A DNA stretch of 64,000 nucleotides from Phaeodactylibacter xiamenensis (GCF_000759025.1 NZ_JPOS01000092.1:1-64000); one strand, 5' to 3'. Shown: positions 16,214-27,440, numbered from the stretch's first letter. Notes: generated by a model not told the origin, from the sequence alone. Numbers and translations: made by a program.

Positions 16214-17935
16214 ATGCGAATTAAAGACTTTCTGCCCATTCTCGACTGGCTTCCAAATTACAAGACAAGCAACCTGCAGGGCGATTTATCGGCAGGGCTG
16301 ACCGTCGGCGTCATGCTCATCCCTCAGGGCATGGCCTATGCGATGATTGCTGGCCTGCCGCCGATTTATGGCTTGTATGCCTCCACGATCCCTTTGATCA
16401 TTTATGCGATCCTGGGTACTTCCCGTCAGCTGGCGGTAGGCCCGGTAGCGATGGTCTCCCTCCTGACTGCAGCGGGTATTGGCGCTCTGGCGGAAGGGGG
16501 CACAGAGACCTATATTATGCTAGCTGTTGCATTGGCCCTCTTTGTGGGTGTCATTCAATTCCTGCTCGGCGTTTTCCGGCTTGGGTTTCTGGTCAACTTC
16601 CTTTCCCACCCGGTCATAAGCGGCTTTACCTCAGCGGCGGCATTGATTATTGGGCTGTCTCAGCTCAAGCACCTGCTGGGGGTTAATATCCCAAGAAGCC
16701 ACCACGTGCACGAAATCCTTCTCAACGCCGTACAACAATTTGGAGAAGTTAACTGGTATACCTTCGGCGTAGGTATTGGAGGTATTTTGCTAATCAAAGG
16801 CGTGAAAAAAATCAACAAAGCCATTCCCGGGCCACTGTTGGCTGTAGTGTTTGGTATAGCTGCGGTATATGGTTTGGGACTGGTGGATCAAGGCGTTAAG
16901 ATAGTGGGGACTGTTCCTGAGGGATTACCCTCTTTCGTTATTCCGACATTCTCAAGTGAAGATTTTTCCGCTCTGCTGCCTATCGCACTGACAATTGCTC
17001 TGGTCAGCTTTATGGAAAGCATTGCGGTAGCCAAAGCCATTCAGGCCAAACACAAAAATTATAAGGTATCAGCTAATCAGGAGCTGATTGGGCTTGGTGC
17101 AGCCAACATCTTTGGCTCTTTGTTCCAATCCTACCCTGTAACCGGCGGATTCAGCCGTACTGCGGTCAATGATCAGGCAGGCGCTAAAACCGGGCTGGCT
17201 GCCATCATTAGCGCGGTACTCATTGCACTGACCTTGCTTTTCCTGACGCCGCTGTTCTACTACTTGCCTAAGGCTATTCTGGCATCTGTCATTATGGTTG
17301 CGGTTTTTGGGCTGATCGACTTTAAGGAAGCCAAGCACCTTTGGACTACCGACCGGGCAGACTTTTGGATGCTCATCGCCACCTTCGTTGGTACGCTTTC
17401 CCTTGGCATTGAGCAAGGTATCCTTATCGGTGTGGCCCTGTCGCTTGGTGTGGTTATTTTCCGCACCACCATGCCTCACTTCGCCGTACTGGGCCGCATA
17501 CCTGGCGAAGACCACTACAAGAACATCAACCGCTTCGATAACCTGGAGCAACGGGAGGACATCCTCATCATGCGCTTCGATGCGCGCCTGTACTTCGCCA
17601 ACGTCAACTTCTTCAAGGAAGCTATAGAGGCCGAAGTGGAACGCCGCAAGGGCAAGCTTAAGCTTTTAATACTTGATGCCAACAGCATCAACAGCGCAGA
17701 CAGTAGCGGGCTGCATGCCCTGGAGGAGATTCGCGCGTTCCTGGCCTCCCTGAATATCGAATTCTATATGACGAGCGTGAAAGGGCCCCTTCGCGACACC
17801 CTGCAAAAAGGGCACTTCGATGAGAAGCTGGGCAAGGACAAGTTCTTCATGCACATTCAGACTGCGGTGGACAATTTTGATGAGAAAAATCCGCAGCGGT
17901 ATAAAGATTATGTGCTGCAGACGAACCTGGATTAA
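16214..17935 (+). CDS. SulP-family anion transporter with STAS domain
   Basis: 573 residues. The N-terminal part carries the SulP signature (GLTVGVMLIPQGMAYAMIAG, then GLPPIYGLYAS) and about a dozen hydrophobic helices up to about residue 410. The C-terminal STAS domain (about 440-550) contains LLILDANSINSADSSGLHAL, with the regulatory Ser position intact. Members carry sulfate, bicarbonate or other anions; the sulfur-related neighbourhood and shared Crp-type site favour sulfate or a sulfur oxyanion, but this is inference. A strong terminator follows at 17961-17996, so the gene is probably monocistronic. Confidence 0.88.
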   Translation: MRIKDFLPILDWLPNYKTSNLQGDLSAGLTVGVMLIPQGMAYAMIAGLPPIYGLYASTIPLIIYAILGTSRQLAVGPVAMVSLLTAAGIGALAEGGTETYIMLAVALALFVGVIQFLLGVFRLGFLVNFLSHPVISGFTSAAALIIGLSQLKHLLGVNIPRSHHVHEILLNAVQQFGEVNWYTFGVGIGGILLIKGVKKINKAIPGPLLAVVFGIAAVYGLGLVDQGVKIVGTVPEGLPSFVIPTFSSEDFSALLPIALTIALVSFMESIAVAKAIQAKHKNYKVSANQELIGLGAANIFGSLFQSYPVTGGFSRTAVNDQAGAKTGLAAIISAVLIALTLLFLTPLFYYLPKAILASVIMVAVFGLIDFKEAKHLWTTDRADFWMLIATFVGTLSLGIEQGILIGVALSLGVVIFRTTMPHFAVLGRIPGEDHYKNINRFDNLEQREDILIMRFDARLYFANVNFFKEAIEAEVERRKGKLKLLILDANSINSADSSGLHALEEIRAFLASLNIEFYMTSVKGPLRDTLQKGHFDEKLGKDKFFMHIQTAVDNFDEKNPQRYKDYVLQTNLD

Positions 17936-17960
17936 AAAATCTAACGATCTGCTTCCGAAG

Positions 17961-17996
17961 AAGCGCCCTGATCATTTTTGGTCCGGGCGCTTTTTT
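17961..17996 (+). terminator. Rho-independent terminator after sulP
   Basis: AAGCGCCC / GGGCGCTT stem (17961-17968 with 17985-17992), then a T-run to 17996. Confidence 0.85.
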
Positions 17997-18031
17997 ATTA
18001 GGCGGTAACGGGTAAACATCTGTCCCCCTGC

Positions 18032-20893
18032 GTGCGCTTTATCAGAAAAGCCTCCATGTTTACCTTAATTTTTGTGCTACTGACCGGCCTTGGCGTTTTC
18101 TTCATTTACCGGAGTCGGCAAGTGGAAGGTAGTGGTCGTAAGACATTGGGTATCAGCCTTATTCTCAGCACGATCTTATTGTTTCGTTTCCTGGATTTCT
18201 GGGGCGAAAAAATCTGGTTTGATGAGCTGGGGTACAACGACCGCTTCTGGACGTTATTTCTGGCTGAGTCCCTGTTTGTGGTAGCTGGAGCGCTGTCGGG
18301 GCTTGGGCTGCTGGCACTTTTGTCGCACCACCTGCCCGCTTCAAAAAAGTGGTTGCGGCGCGGCGTGCTGATTGCAGGAACGCTACTGGGAGCCGCCTGG
18401 GGGTTTGCCAACTGGAGCAGCTTTCTGAAATTTTGGTATCAGGCTCCTGTGGGCATCTCTGATCCAATCCTGGGGGTAGAAGGCAGTTTTTATCTCTTCA
18501 CTCTACCCTTTTTGGACGGGCTCTACAATTTCCTCTTTATGCTGGTACTGCTTGCCCTGGGCATGACCGTTGCCGGGCGGTATGAATTCTATCAGGAGGG
18601 GCGCAGCATCAAGCTTTACCGATCAGACAACGCCAGGGGCAAAGCCTCCCGCCGAATGCTGTTTGTGAATGCCGCATTGCTGCTCCTCGTCCTAGCCGGA
18701 GGAATTTACCTGGACCGTTTCCACTTGCTTTTTTCAGACCTGGGCACGGTGTCTGGCCCTGGATGGACAGACGTACATATTGTGCTGCCTGCCCTAACTA
18801 CCACGCTTGTATTTACGGCACTGGCAGGGCTCAGCTTATTGATTCCGGCTATTCGGGAGGCGCTGCAGCACCTGCTTTTCCGATTGGGCATGCGCAAAGC
18901 AGGCAATCCGCTCTATGTGATTGCCAGTACAGCTGCGATGGTAGCGGCCTTTTGGTTGATCGCGCTAAATGTTTTGCCCGGCGCCTACCAAAGCTTCCGG
19001 GTGGAGCCCAACGAAATTTCATACGAGAAGCCTTACATCGGGCATAATATCGAATACACCCGCCTTGGCTTCGGGCTCAACGAGGTGGAAAGCCGGGAAT
19101 TCCCTGTGCGGGACTCCTTCAGCCTGGACATGGTTCAGGACAACCCCACCATTTTCAACAACATCCGGCTTTGGGACTGGCGCGCACTGGATGCAGTACT
19201 GAAACAGTTTCAGGAAATCCGCCTGTACTACGAGTTCAACGATGTTGACATCGACCGGTACCGCTACGACGATGGCTACCGGCAGGTCATGATCTCCGTC
19301 CGTGAGATGAGGGCATCCAATCTACCGGATAAAAGCCAGACTTTCGTCAATGAAGTTTTCAAGTATACCCACGGCCACGGCATCGCCCAAACCACCGTTG
19401 CTGATTTTACTTCCGAAGGCCTGCCTAATTTCCTGGTCAAAAACATCCCACCGGAAAGCAAATACCCATCTCTTAAAGTGGAGCAGCCTCGGATTTACTA
19501 CGGTGAGCTTACTGATGACTACGTTGTCGTCAACAGCAGTGAGCCCGAATTTGATTATCCGCAAGGCGATCAAAACGAATACTACAGTTATAGCGGACAA
19601 GGTGGTGTAGAATTGTCGAGTGCCTGGCGCAAGTTTCTCTATGCCTACAAAATGGGAGAATTCAAACTGTTGCTCAGCTCCTATCCGACCAGGGATAGCC
19701 GGATCTTATTCCGGCGGGATATCAAAAGGCGGGTCAGGGCACTCGCACCATTCCTGCAACTCGACCAGGACCCCTACATCGTCAATGCGGATGGTCAACT
19801 ATACTGGATGATTGATGCATACACCACGTCTTCCTATTTTCCCTATTCAGCCCCTTACAATGCTACCGAGCGGATACAGTACAAGGAAGGAGAAGCACAG
19901 GAACAACTGAAAATAGGCCACCGTTCTGACTTTGACGGGCAAAACTAACTGCGCAACCCGGTCAAGGTGACTGTCAATGCGTTCACCGGTGCCGTTGATT
20001 TTTACACTTTTGACGAGGACGACGCTATTTTAAAAGTCTGGGACAAGATTCTCCCGGGCATGTTTCAGCCCAGGAGTAATATGCCGGAAGCGCTGCAGGC
20101 CCACATCCGCTATCCGGTCGACTACCTTCTGACTCAGGGGCTGGTCTATGCCAAATACCACATGAATGACCCTGAGGTTTTCTACAATCAGGAAGACCTG
20201 TGGATACGAGCGACTGAAAAGTACTACGGCAGCGTTCAGCCGGTAGAGCCTTACTATATTATGTGGCAGCCTCCGAATAGTGAGGAAGCGGGCTTTTCGC
20301 TTATCCTCCCCTTTACCCCCAAAAACCGGCAGGTATCCATCGGTTGGATCGCCGGGCTTTGCGACCCGGGGCAGTATGGCCGGTTCTTAGCCTATAATTT
20401 CCCAAAAGAAAAACGGGTACTCGGCCCGCAGCAGGTGGAAACCAAAATCGACCAAAACAGCTACCTGTCCGGTCAGCTCTCGCTTTGGGACCAAAGGGGA
20501 TCAAGAGTCATCCGGGGCAATGTGCTGGCCATCCCGGTTGCAGAAACGATTGTGTACGTCGAGCCCATCTACCTTCAGGCTGAGACTGCTGCTTATCCCG
20601 AGTTGCGCCTGGTCTGCATCATGCACAATGATCAGCTCAGTTACGCTGAGACCTTTGACGAAGCACTGGCGGGGCTCTTCGATACGGCTGCGTCAACGGA
20701 TCAGAGTGGTGCCCCCTCCTCTGCAGCCTATGAGGAAGGTACGAGCATTCAGTCAGGTATCTCAAGCGCCCGGGAAGCCTTCCAACGCTACCAGAACGCG
20801 ACCGGAGAAGGGCGGTTTGAAGCCGCTGCTCAAGCCCTGAATGACCTTCAGCGCGCCCTGGAAGACCTCAATCAGCAATCGCAAGACCAATAA
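18032..20893 (+). pseudogene. UPF0182 membrane protein with an in-frame TAA
   Basis: Read through one TAA (19946-19948) this is a 954-codon UPF0182 (COG1615) protein, the normal family length. Seven or so transmembrane helices occupy the first 320 residues and a large extracytoplasmic domain follows. Both halves are in the same frame with no indel. The stop replaces the residue in the pattern N-x-(I/L)-R-N-P-V-K, where the family usually has Tyr, so TAC or TAT to TAA is likely. The frame opens with GTG at 18032; an ATG at 18056 is the alternative start. If the stop is real, the product ends at residue 638 and loses its last third. It is the first gene of a run with trkH and trkA, both also interrupted once. 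Confidence 0.8.
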
Positions 20894-22641
20894 TGAAGTG
20901 GTCCGCCTACTATATCATTGACCTTGGCGTTACCATCCTTGCCCTTGGCATGTTGGGAATACTGGTTTGGGAATACGGCTACGGGCAGGCCTTTGCTTAT
21001 GAGCGGGGGATATATGCCCTTTTTGGTGGCTTACTGGCACTTGAAACCGGGTACAGCCTGGGCAGGCATCCGGGGCCGCTGCTTTTCAGACGCAACACAC
21101 GGATCGCTTTATTGATTTCAGGGTTGCTGGTTATGGTTTTCAGTTTACTGAGTCTGGTACAGGTATTTCCTTTGCAGGCTTACTGGCTGTTCCGCCTACT
21201 GGTTTTGCTCCTTTCCCTGACCCTGATGATCGAACGGCTATTCCGGATAGAAACCCGGCGCATGCACCCAGCTCTTATCTTTGTCAGCAGCTTCGCAGTA
21301 TTGATTGGGCTGAGCACGCTGCTGCTACTCCTGCCGCAGTCTGCCAAAGAGGACATCTCCCTGATAGATGCCCTGTTTACGGCCACGAGTGCCGTTTGCG
21401 TAACCGGGCTGACCGGGCTGACCACGGGGGAAGATTTCACCCTGACCGGGCAGGCATTCATTCTGGTGCTCCTACAGCTGGGCGGGCTGGGCATGCTGAC
21501 GTTTACCAATGTATTCGGATTGTTCTTCCGCAGCTTCGGCTCTTTCCGCAACCGGCTGATGCTGCAGGACATGATCAACAGCCGCACGATTGAAGGCACT
21601 AAAGGTCTGTTGGTCCGCATCCTCGTATTCACCTTTGTGGCAGAGGGTATCGGGGCATTGCTTATTTACGGTGGTCTGGCAACCGGGAGTGCCCCGGACG
21701 GTAATCGGGCCTGGTTTGCCATCTTTCACGCCATATCTGCTTTTTGAAATGCCGGTTTTTCTACCCTGCCCCAATCGCTGTACGAAGAGACCTTCCGGAT
21801 GCAATATGGCGCCCACTTAACGATTGCTGCCCTGATTATTTTGGGAGGCATAGGGTTCAACACCATCATTGGCTACCTGCAATACATGGGGGAAGCCCTA
21901 CGGTACTATTTTTACCGGTTGATTAATCGCGCTGACCGGGCTATCCCGGCCTCTTTGCCCCTACTTTCCACCAACGATAAGCTGGTGCTGCGGACCACTA
22001 CGGCACTGCTAGTAGGCGGCACGCTCGGATTTTACTTTCTCGAAGGCACCAACAGCCTCAGCGACCAAAGCTCATTTGGGCAATGGGCGACCGCTTTTTT
22101 CGGTTCCGTTACGGCGCGGACGGCCGGTTTCAATTCCTTTGACACAGGCAGCCTCGCCGGCCCTACCTTGCTTTTGCTGATTTTGCTGATGTGGGTGGGC
22201 GCCTCCCCGGGGTCTACCGGTGGCGGCATCAAAACCACCACTTTTAGGATAGCCCTGCTCAACATCTGGCAGCAAGTGCTGGGTCGGAATCGTATTGTGC
22301 TGGGGTGGCGCAGTGTGCCGGTCAGTGCACTAAACCGGGCTCTGGCCATCATCATGCTCTCCCTGCCCGGAATTGGGATACCCGTATTTTTGCTACATCA
22401 CTTTGAGCCAGGTATCGCGCTGATGCCCATCGTATTTGAATGCGTCTCCGCCTACTGTACTGTAGGGCTGAGCATGGGTATCACAGAGCAACTATCAGAC
22501 CCCGGCAAGTTTACGCTTATCGCAACCATGTTTATCGGGCGGGTGGGGTTTCTCACCTTCCTCACCGGACTGGCGCGTCAGTGGGCCAAGGAGCAGCACG
22601 ACCCTGCCCGGTATCCGGAGGAAGATATTTTCATCAATTAA
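20893..22641 (+). pseudogene. TrkH/KtrB-type K+ transporter subunit with an in-frame TGA
   Basis: 583 codons if the TGA at 21745-21747 is read through. Four pore loops are recognisable: SAVCVTGLT, SAF-stop-NAGFS, TARTAGFNS and SAYCTVGLS. The stop therefore sits inside the second K+ selectivity-filter loop, where homologues commonly have Cys (FCNAGFS), so TGC or TGT to TGA is likely. No frameshift occurs before or after. An extra hydrophobic N-terminal section of about 120 residues precedes the core, longer than classical KtrB. The ATG overlaps the UPF0182 stop (TAATG). As written, the protein would end after 284 residues without three of its filter loops and could not form a transporter. Confidence 0.85.
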
Positions 22642-22650
22642 TGCTCAGTT

Positions 22651-23358
22651 ATGAAGTTTATCATTATCGGTCTTGGGAATTTTGGGGCTACACTTGGGCT
22701 GCGGCTTGTGGAAGACGGTCACGAGGTAATTGGCGTGGACAAGCGCCCCGAGCCTGTGAACCTGCTAAAGGATGGGCTCACCCATACCATTGAGCTGGAT
22801 ACCTCCGACGAACTCAGTATGGATAAACTACCGCTGGAAGGGGCAGACACCATCCTTGTGACCATAGGTGAGGACATTGGTACTTCTGTGACCGCTACTG
22901 CTTTTGCCAAAGAGCGGCGAAAAGACGCTACCCTTATTGCCCGGGCCATTTCCGATATTCATCATACCATACTGGAAGCCATGGGGGTGGACTAGATCAT
23001 CCATCCGGAAGCCGAATTTGCTGATCAACTGGCCAACCGGTTACTGGTGGACGGTGCCTTGAAATCACTGACACTCGACAGCCAATTCAGCATTCTTGAA
23101 GTTAAGGTGCCGGAAAAAATGATAGAAAAGACCGTGGAGGAACTGGCTTTGCCAGATGAGTGGTCCGTCACCATCGTCACCCTACTGAAAGAACGCAAGC
23201 GCCGGTCCATCTGGGGCGTCAGCAAAGGTTACCGGGAAGTGATAGGCGTGGTGCGCCCGGATACCACCCTTCAGGCATCCGACCGGCTGGTCCTTTTTGG
23301 CAAAACGCAGCAGATACAAGATATGCTGGAGGCTTATGAAGATCATTCAGAAGACTAA
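22651..23358 (+). pseudogene. TrkA/KtrA RCK subunit with an in-frame TAG
   Basis: 236 codons if the TAG at 22993-22995 is read through, the usual KtrA length. The N-terminal Rossmann motif KFIIIGLGNFGATLG and the acidic ligand residue of VIGVDKRPE are intact. The TAG follows MGVD and precedes IIHPEAEFA, a position that homologues fill with Glu, Gln or Lys, so a single change such as GAG to TAG suffices. The C-terminal TrkA-C domain (RSIWGVSKGYREVIGV and following) is in frame and looks conserved. The gene starts 9 bp after trkH and ends 4 bp inside the convergent channel gene. Confidence 0.85.
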
Positions 23359-24317
23359 ACCTCTTCTTCCAATTCATCAATCCAGTCCAATTCCAGCACG
23401 GTATGCCCTGCTTCCTGGAAATACATGCGCCGGAATTTCTTGCCCCAGACCAAATCCCTGAATATGTAGGAACTATTGGCATGGATATCCTGAGCGAAGG
23501 TCTCATCGTAACCCTGAAGCAGCAGCAGAAATTCGGGCTGCATAGCTTCCAGTTCCTCCGGGGTCTTTTGCCATAGCGGGCTGTCCTTATCAATGATGTG
23601 CACAAGCACCCAATTGAGGGGAAAGAGAAAGACTTTATCCCGTTCCAGTTCAAGCAGGGTAAAGCGCCGGGCCTTACGCCCTTTTTCATCTTCACTTACC
23701 CATGACATACTGACCTTGGCACTGAGATTGATCAGCTTGTTGTTCCGCTGATTGACGATTTGGAACTGGAAACTCTCGTAGGGCGTATCCTTGTAAGGCC
23801 GAATGACGGCTTTCTTACTGAACAAAATACTTGACTGCGGCTGCGCAAAGCGGGCAAAGAAAAGCCCCGTAGCCAGCGCAAACCCCATCAGGCCCACTAA
23901 TGCATCTATGGAAGCAATGATATTGGCTGCGATGCCGGTGGGACTGATCGCACCATACCCTACCGTGGTAAAAGTCTGGACACTAAATAAAAAAGCAACA
24001 AAAAAGTCACCCACAGGCGAGTTAGCGGGTTCTGCACCCGATAAATATTCCAGACCGATGGTCAGGTAAATCAGTGCGAAAACAGAATTCACCACGATGT
24101 AAATCGCTGTGATCAGCGCGAAAAAGCGCAACCAGGACATTTCCACCAATGCCTGATAGGGCCGCCATGCTTTACCGCCACGGCGAAGGATATTGTAGGA
24201 ACCGTCTCGGTTAATCAGCCGGTCTTCGCCAGACGTAATGCCGCTGCCGAAGCCGAGGTCGTTATCAGAAGCAGTAGCGCGCCCGGTTAAGGATGAAGTT
24301 ATATCTCTCAGTTTCAT
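23355..24317 (-). CDS. Inward-rectifier-type potassium channel
   Basis: 320 residues. Two transmembrane helices (about 65-88 and 128-152) flank a pore helix and the K+ filter TTVGYG (117-122). The C-terminal half is the cytoplasmic immunoglobulin-like domain of Kir/KirBac channels (NLSAKVSMSWV, FPLNWVLVHIIDKDSPLW). It is intact, unlike the convergent Trk/Ktr operon next to it, whose 3' end it overlaps by 4 bp. Role: passive K+ conductance across the inner membrane. The acidic tail (LDWIDELEEEV) is unremarkable. Confidence 0.9.
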   Translation of the reverse strand: MKLRDITSSLTGRATASDNDLGFGSGITSGEDRLINRDGSYNILRRGGKAWRPYQALVEMSWLRFFALITAIYIVVNSVFALIYLTIGLEYLSGAEPANSPVGDFFVAFLFSVQTFTTVGYGAISPTGIAANIIASIDALVGLMGFALATGLFFARFAQPQSSILFSKKAVIRPYKDTPYESFQFQIVNQRNNKLINLSAKVSMSWVSEDEKGRKARRFTLLELERDKVFLFPLNWVLVHIIDKDSPLWQKTPEELEAMQPEFLLLLQGYDETFAQDIHANSSYIFRDLVWGKKFRRMYFQEAGHTVLELDWIDELEEEV

Positions 24318-24405
24318 GCCTCTAATTTAAGAAAGTCTGGATTCTGCTTTTCTCAACTCTTTGCCCATCTTTCCGTTTAAGATCAAAAAGAGATACCCAT
24401 AAGCC

Positions 24406-24807
24406 ATGCGCCCCGATGATCTCGACCACTTACTGAAGAACCTCGAACAAGGTGCCGCTGATGAACTGTCAGAGCTGGAGTCTTTGGGCGCCTCCTTCTA
24501 TCCTACCGGACAGTTGTTACGGCTACGTGGGCAATGGGAGGTAAAGAATACCCTCTTTAAAAAGTTCCAGCGTTTTTTCATCGGTGCGGTGGCTACGTCG
24601 CCGGTTTGGTTAGTTTTGTGGGGGCTTTGCCTCAAAATCGGCATGGCCCGGCTGGGGCTTATTTTTCTGGCTTTCTTTCCTTTTTCTTTTCTGCTGTTCT
24701 TCTTCGGGCTCTATTTTATGCACACCTTTTTTAAAGGGCAGGGCCACCTTGACCGGGTCGGAGAAATGATTAGCCAGGAATTGCAACAACGCCAGGGAAA
24801 AACGTAA
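24406..24807 (+). CDS. Two-helix membrane protein, unknown
   Basis: 133 residues: an acidic N-terminal helix region (DDLDHLLKNLEQGAADELSEL), then hydrophobic segments at about 63-82 and 85-108, then a short charged tail with helix character. No family recognised. Preceded by a TTTGCCC-type AT-rich leader and divergent from the Kir channel gene by about 90 bp. Function unknown. Confidence 0.5.
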   Translation: MRPDDLDHLLKNLEQGAADELSELESLGASFYPTGQLLRLRGQWEVKNTLFKKFQRFFIGAVATSPVWLVLWGLCLKIGMARLGLIFLAFFPFSFLLFFFGLYFMHTFFKGQGHLDRVGEMISQELQQRQGKT

Positions 24808-24955
24808 AAAGTACCACAAACTCCCGGAAAAGCCCTGACAAAATGGGCTGTTTTACCGCTATTTTTGGAGTGAATACAAAAAGTACCACCGAATCAAACA
24901 CAATGTTAGCAGCCTTCCTGAGAAAGCCCGCTGACCTCACATAAAACCGATAATA

Positions 24956-26335
24956 ATGGACGTAGAAATTCTTTCCAGAATTCAATTCGCCTTTACGGTA
25001 TCGTTCCACTACATCTACCCTCCACTGAGCATTGGTCTGGGATTGATCATGGTCGCCCTGGAGGGGCAGTACCTGCGCACCGGTAATAAGGAATACCACG
25101 TATTGGCGAAGTTTTGGACCAAAATCTTTGCCCTGACCTTTGGCATTGGTGTGGCCACGGGTATTGTTATGGAGTTTGAGTTTGGCACCAACTGGGCCAC
25201 CTATTCAAAGTATGTGGGTGATGTCTTTGGCAGCGCGCTGGCCGCTGAGGGGATTTTTGCCTTTGCTTTGGAAAGTGGCTTTTTGGGCGTATTGCTTTTT
25301 GGCTGGAACCGGGTGAGCCCGCGAGTACACTTCATTGCTACGCTGGGCGTTTGGCTGGGCTCTATGTTTAGCGCGGTATGGATAGTGGTTGCCAACTCCT
25401 GGCAGCAGACACCGGCTGGCTTTCATGTGGTGGGCGAAGGCCTGGATGCCCGGGCGGAAATCACCGACTTTTGGGCAATGGTGTTCAACCCGTCGAGTGT
25501 GGAACGGCTGGTCCACGTGTGGCTGGGTGCTTTCCTGGCGGGCGCTTTTCTGGTACTGAGCGTGCATGCCTATTACCTCCTGCGCAACCGCCATGTGGAG
25601 CTATCCAAAAAAGCCTTTAAAATCGCCCTGATTGTAGCCACCATTGTCTCATTGGGGCAACTGGTCGCCGGTCATGCCTCAGCAGATGGGGTCGCCGAAA
25701 ATCAGCCCGCCAAACTGGCTGCACTCGAGGGCCACTTCGAAGCTGATGCGCCGGCAGATATGTACCTGATGGGTTGGGTGGACAAAGAGTCGCAGCAGGT
25801 CACCGGCATCCCGATTCCGGGCGGTCTTTCCTTCCTGCTCCATTTCGACCTCAATGAGCCGGTCACCGGTCTGAATGCCTTCCCCATCGAAGATCAGCCA
25901 CCGGCACTGAATGCTATTTTCCAGTTTTACCACTTTATGGTGGCATTTGGGATGCTTATGATTGCGCTGACGCTTTACGCCTCCTTTCAGTGGTGGCGGG
26001 GCAAACTGTTTAAGCAACGCTGGCTGCTTTGGGGCTTTGTCTTTGCAGTCCTGCTGCCAAATCTTGCCAATCAGTTTGGCTGGTTTGCAGCCGAAATGGG
26101 CAGACAGCCCTGGGTGGTCTACGGCTTGCTGCGGACCAGTGATGCGCTTTCGGCTTCCGTACAGGCCAATCAGGTCCTGTTCTCGCTGATCATGTTTTTC
26201 CTGGTTTATGCGCTGTTGTTTGCCTTGTTCATTTACATGCTGAACAAAAAGATCAAGCATGGTCCGAGCGAAGACCAACTGCTGGACCACCGTTCCCGGC
26301 ATGAAGAAATGGCAAAAGCAGCAGGAAAATTATAG
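24956..26335 (+). CDS. cydA: Cytochrome bd oxidase subunit I
   Basis: 459 residues, nine-helix pattern. Family marks: [20 protein letters not shown] with the haem-ligand His near residue 18, the [16 protein letters not shown] motif, and conserved Glu residues in [16 protein letters not shown] and in ALESGFLG. The periplasmic Q-loop is short. Together with CydB it forms the high-affinity quinol oxidase that reduces O2 to water, resists sulfide and nitric oxide, and works at low oxygen. That fits the neighbouring sulfur genes. cydB follows after 20 bp. A pair of AAAAAGTACCAC direct repeats lies upstream (24806 and 24878). Confidence 0.95.
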   Translation: MDVEILSRIQFAFTVSFHYIYPPLSIGLGLIMVALEGQYLRTGNKEYHVLAKFWTKIFALTFGIGVATGIVMEFEFGTNWATYSKYVGDVFGSALAAEGIFAFALESGFLGVLLFGWNRVSPRVHFIATLGVWLGSMFSAVWIVVANSWQQTPAGFHVVGEGLDARAEITDFWAMVFNPSSVERLVHVWLGAFLAGAFLVLSVHAYYLLRNRHVELSKKAFKIALIVATIVSLGQLVAGHASADGVAENQPAKLAALEGHFEADAPADMYLMGWVDKESQQVTGIPIPGGLSFLLHFDLNEPVTGLNAFPIEDQPPALNAIFQFYHFMVAFGMLMIALTLYASFQWWRGKLFKQRWLLWGFVFAVLLPNLANQFGWFAAEMGRQPWVVYGLLRTSDALSASVQANQVLFSLIMFFLVYALLFALFIYMLNKKIKHGPSEDQLLDHRSRHEEMAKAAGKL

Positions 26336-26355
26336 AAAAGCTAACCTGAAAAGAT

Positions 26356-27390
26356 ATGGCAACTTTATTTGGATTGGATTATCCGACTCTTTGGTTCCTC
26401 GTCATTGGCGGGCTGTTCAGCGGCTACGCTATACTAGACGGGTTTGACCTGGGCGCCGGGGCCTTGCATTTGTTTTTTAAGAAAGAAAAAAGCCGGCGTA
26501 TCGCCCTCAATGCGGTGGGGCCGGTCTGGGATGGCAATGAGGTTTGGCTTGTGATTGGTGGAGGTGCCCTCTTTGCGGGGTTCCCGGTGGTCTATGCCAG
26601 TTTGTTCTCGGGTATGTACATCCCGTTTATGTTGTTTCTTTTGTTCCTCATCTTTAGAGCAATATCGATTGAATTCCGAAGCAAGGAGGAAATGAAGTGG
26701 TGGCGGACCACGTGGGATATTAGCTACAGCGTGGCGAGTACTGCCCTTTCTGTCCTGCTGGGTGTTGTGCTGGGCAACGTGCTGATCGGGATTGAAATCG
26801 GGCCGCAGGGCAACTTCCAGGGTCACTGGCTGGAGTTTCTCAACCCCTATGCCCTGCTCGTGGGTGTCACGACACTGGCGTTATTCTCTACTCACGGTGC
26901 ACTTTACCTCCTGATGAAAACGGAAGGGCGGCTGTACGCCAAACTGTCTATTCTGGCCCGGCGGGCGATTATCTTTTTTATCGTAACATTCAGCCTCGTC
27001 ACCCTGTATACCCTGATTTACATCCCACACCTGACAGACCGCTTCAAAGATTTGCCGTGGCTGTTCGTTGTGCCCGTGCTTGCTTTTTTAAGCATTGCCA
27101 ACATCCCGCGCCTGATCTCCAAGCGGCGGTTTCGGGATGGGTTTATTTTCTCAGCTATCACCATGAGCCTGCTGCTGATCGTCGTAGCGATTGAGCTCTA
27201 TCCGGTGATGCTGCTGTCCACTGTAGACGAGGCTTACAATATTACGATTTACAATGCGGCCGCCTCTGAAAAATCACTCGGCATAATGCTTACCATTGCG
27301 GCTATCGGGACACCATTAGTACTGGCGTATACGGCTTTTGTCTTTTGGACATTCCGCGGCAAGGTAGAACTGGACGAAACCAGCTATTAA
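26356..27390 (+). CDS. cydB: Cytochrome bd oxidase subunit II
   Basis: 344 residues with eight or nine hydrophobic helices. The N-terminal LWFLVIGGLFSGYAILDGFDLGAG and GPVWDGNEVWL motifs are diagnostic of CydB. It stabilises the haem-bearing CydA in the inner membrane. It is transcribed with cydA (20-bp gap) and closed by a terminator at 27441-27468. No cydX-like small gene is seen after it. Confidence 0.95.
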   Translation: MATLFGLDYPTLWFLVIGGLFSGYAILDGFDLGAGALHLFFKKEKSRRIALNAVGPVWDGNEVWLVIGGGALFAGFPVVYASLFSGMYIPFMLFLLFLIFRAISIEFRSKEEMKWWRTTWDISYSVASTALSVLLGVVLGNVLIGIEIGPQGNFQGHWLEFLNPYALLVGVTTLALFSTHGALYLLMKTEGRLYAKLSILARRAIIFFIVTFSLVTLYTLIYIPHLTDRFKDLPWLFVVPVLAFLSIANIPRLISKRRFRDGFIFSAITMSLLLIVVAIELYPVMLLSTVDEAYNITIYNAAASEKSLGIMLTIAAIGTPLVLAYTAFVFWTFRGKVELDETSY

Positions 27391-27440
27391 GACTTATTTC
27401 ATGACGATCATTTTTGGTTTCATGCAGACGAAACCATTCG

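Noticed and set aside
21745-21747. Selenocysteine at the TGA of trkH
   Set aside because: A Cys position fits, but no convincing SECIS-like hairpin is seen directly downstream and the same operon has TAA and TAG interruptions that selenocysteine cannot explain.
18032-23358. Alternative genetic code with reassigned stops
   Set aside because: All three stop codons are used as normal ends of many genes in this window and prfB is standard.
24806-24889. AAAAAGTACCAC direct repeats upstream of cydA as an operator
   Set aside because: Only two copies 72 bp apart and one overlaps the previous gene's end; spacing and position do not support a binding site.
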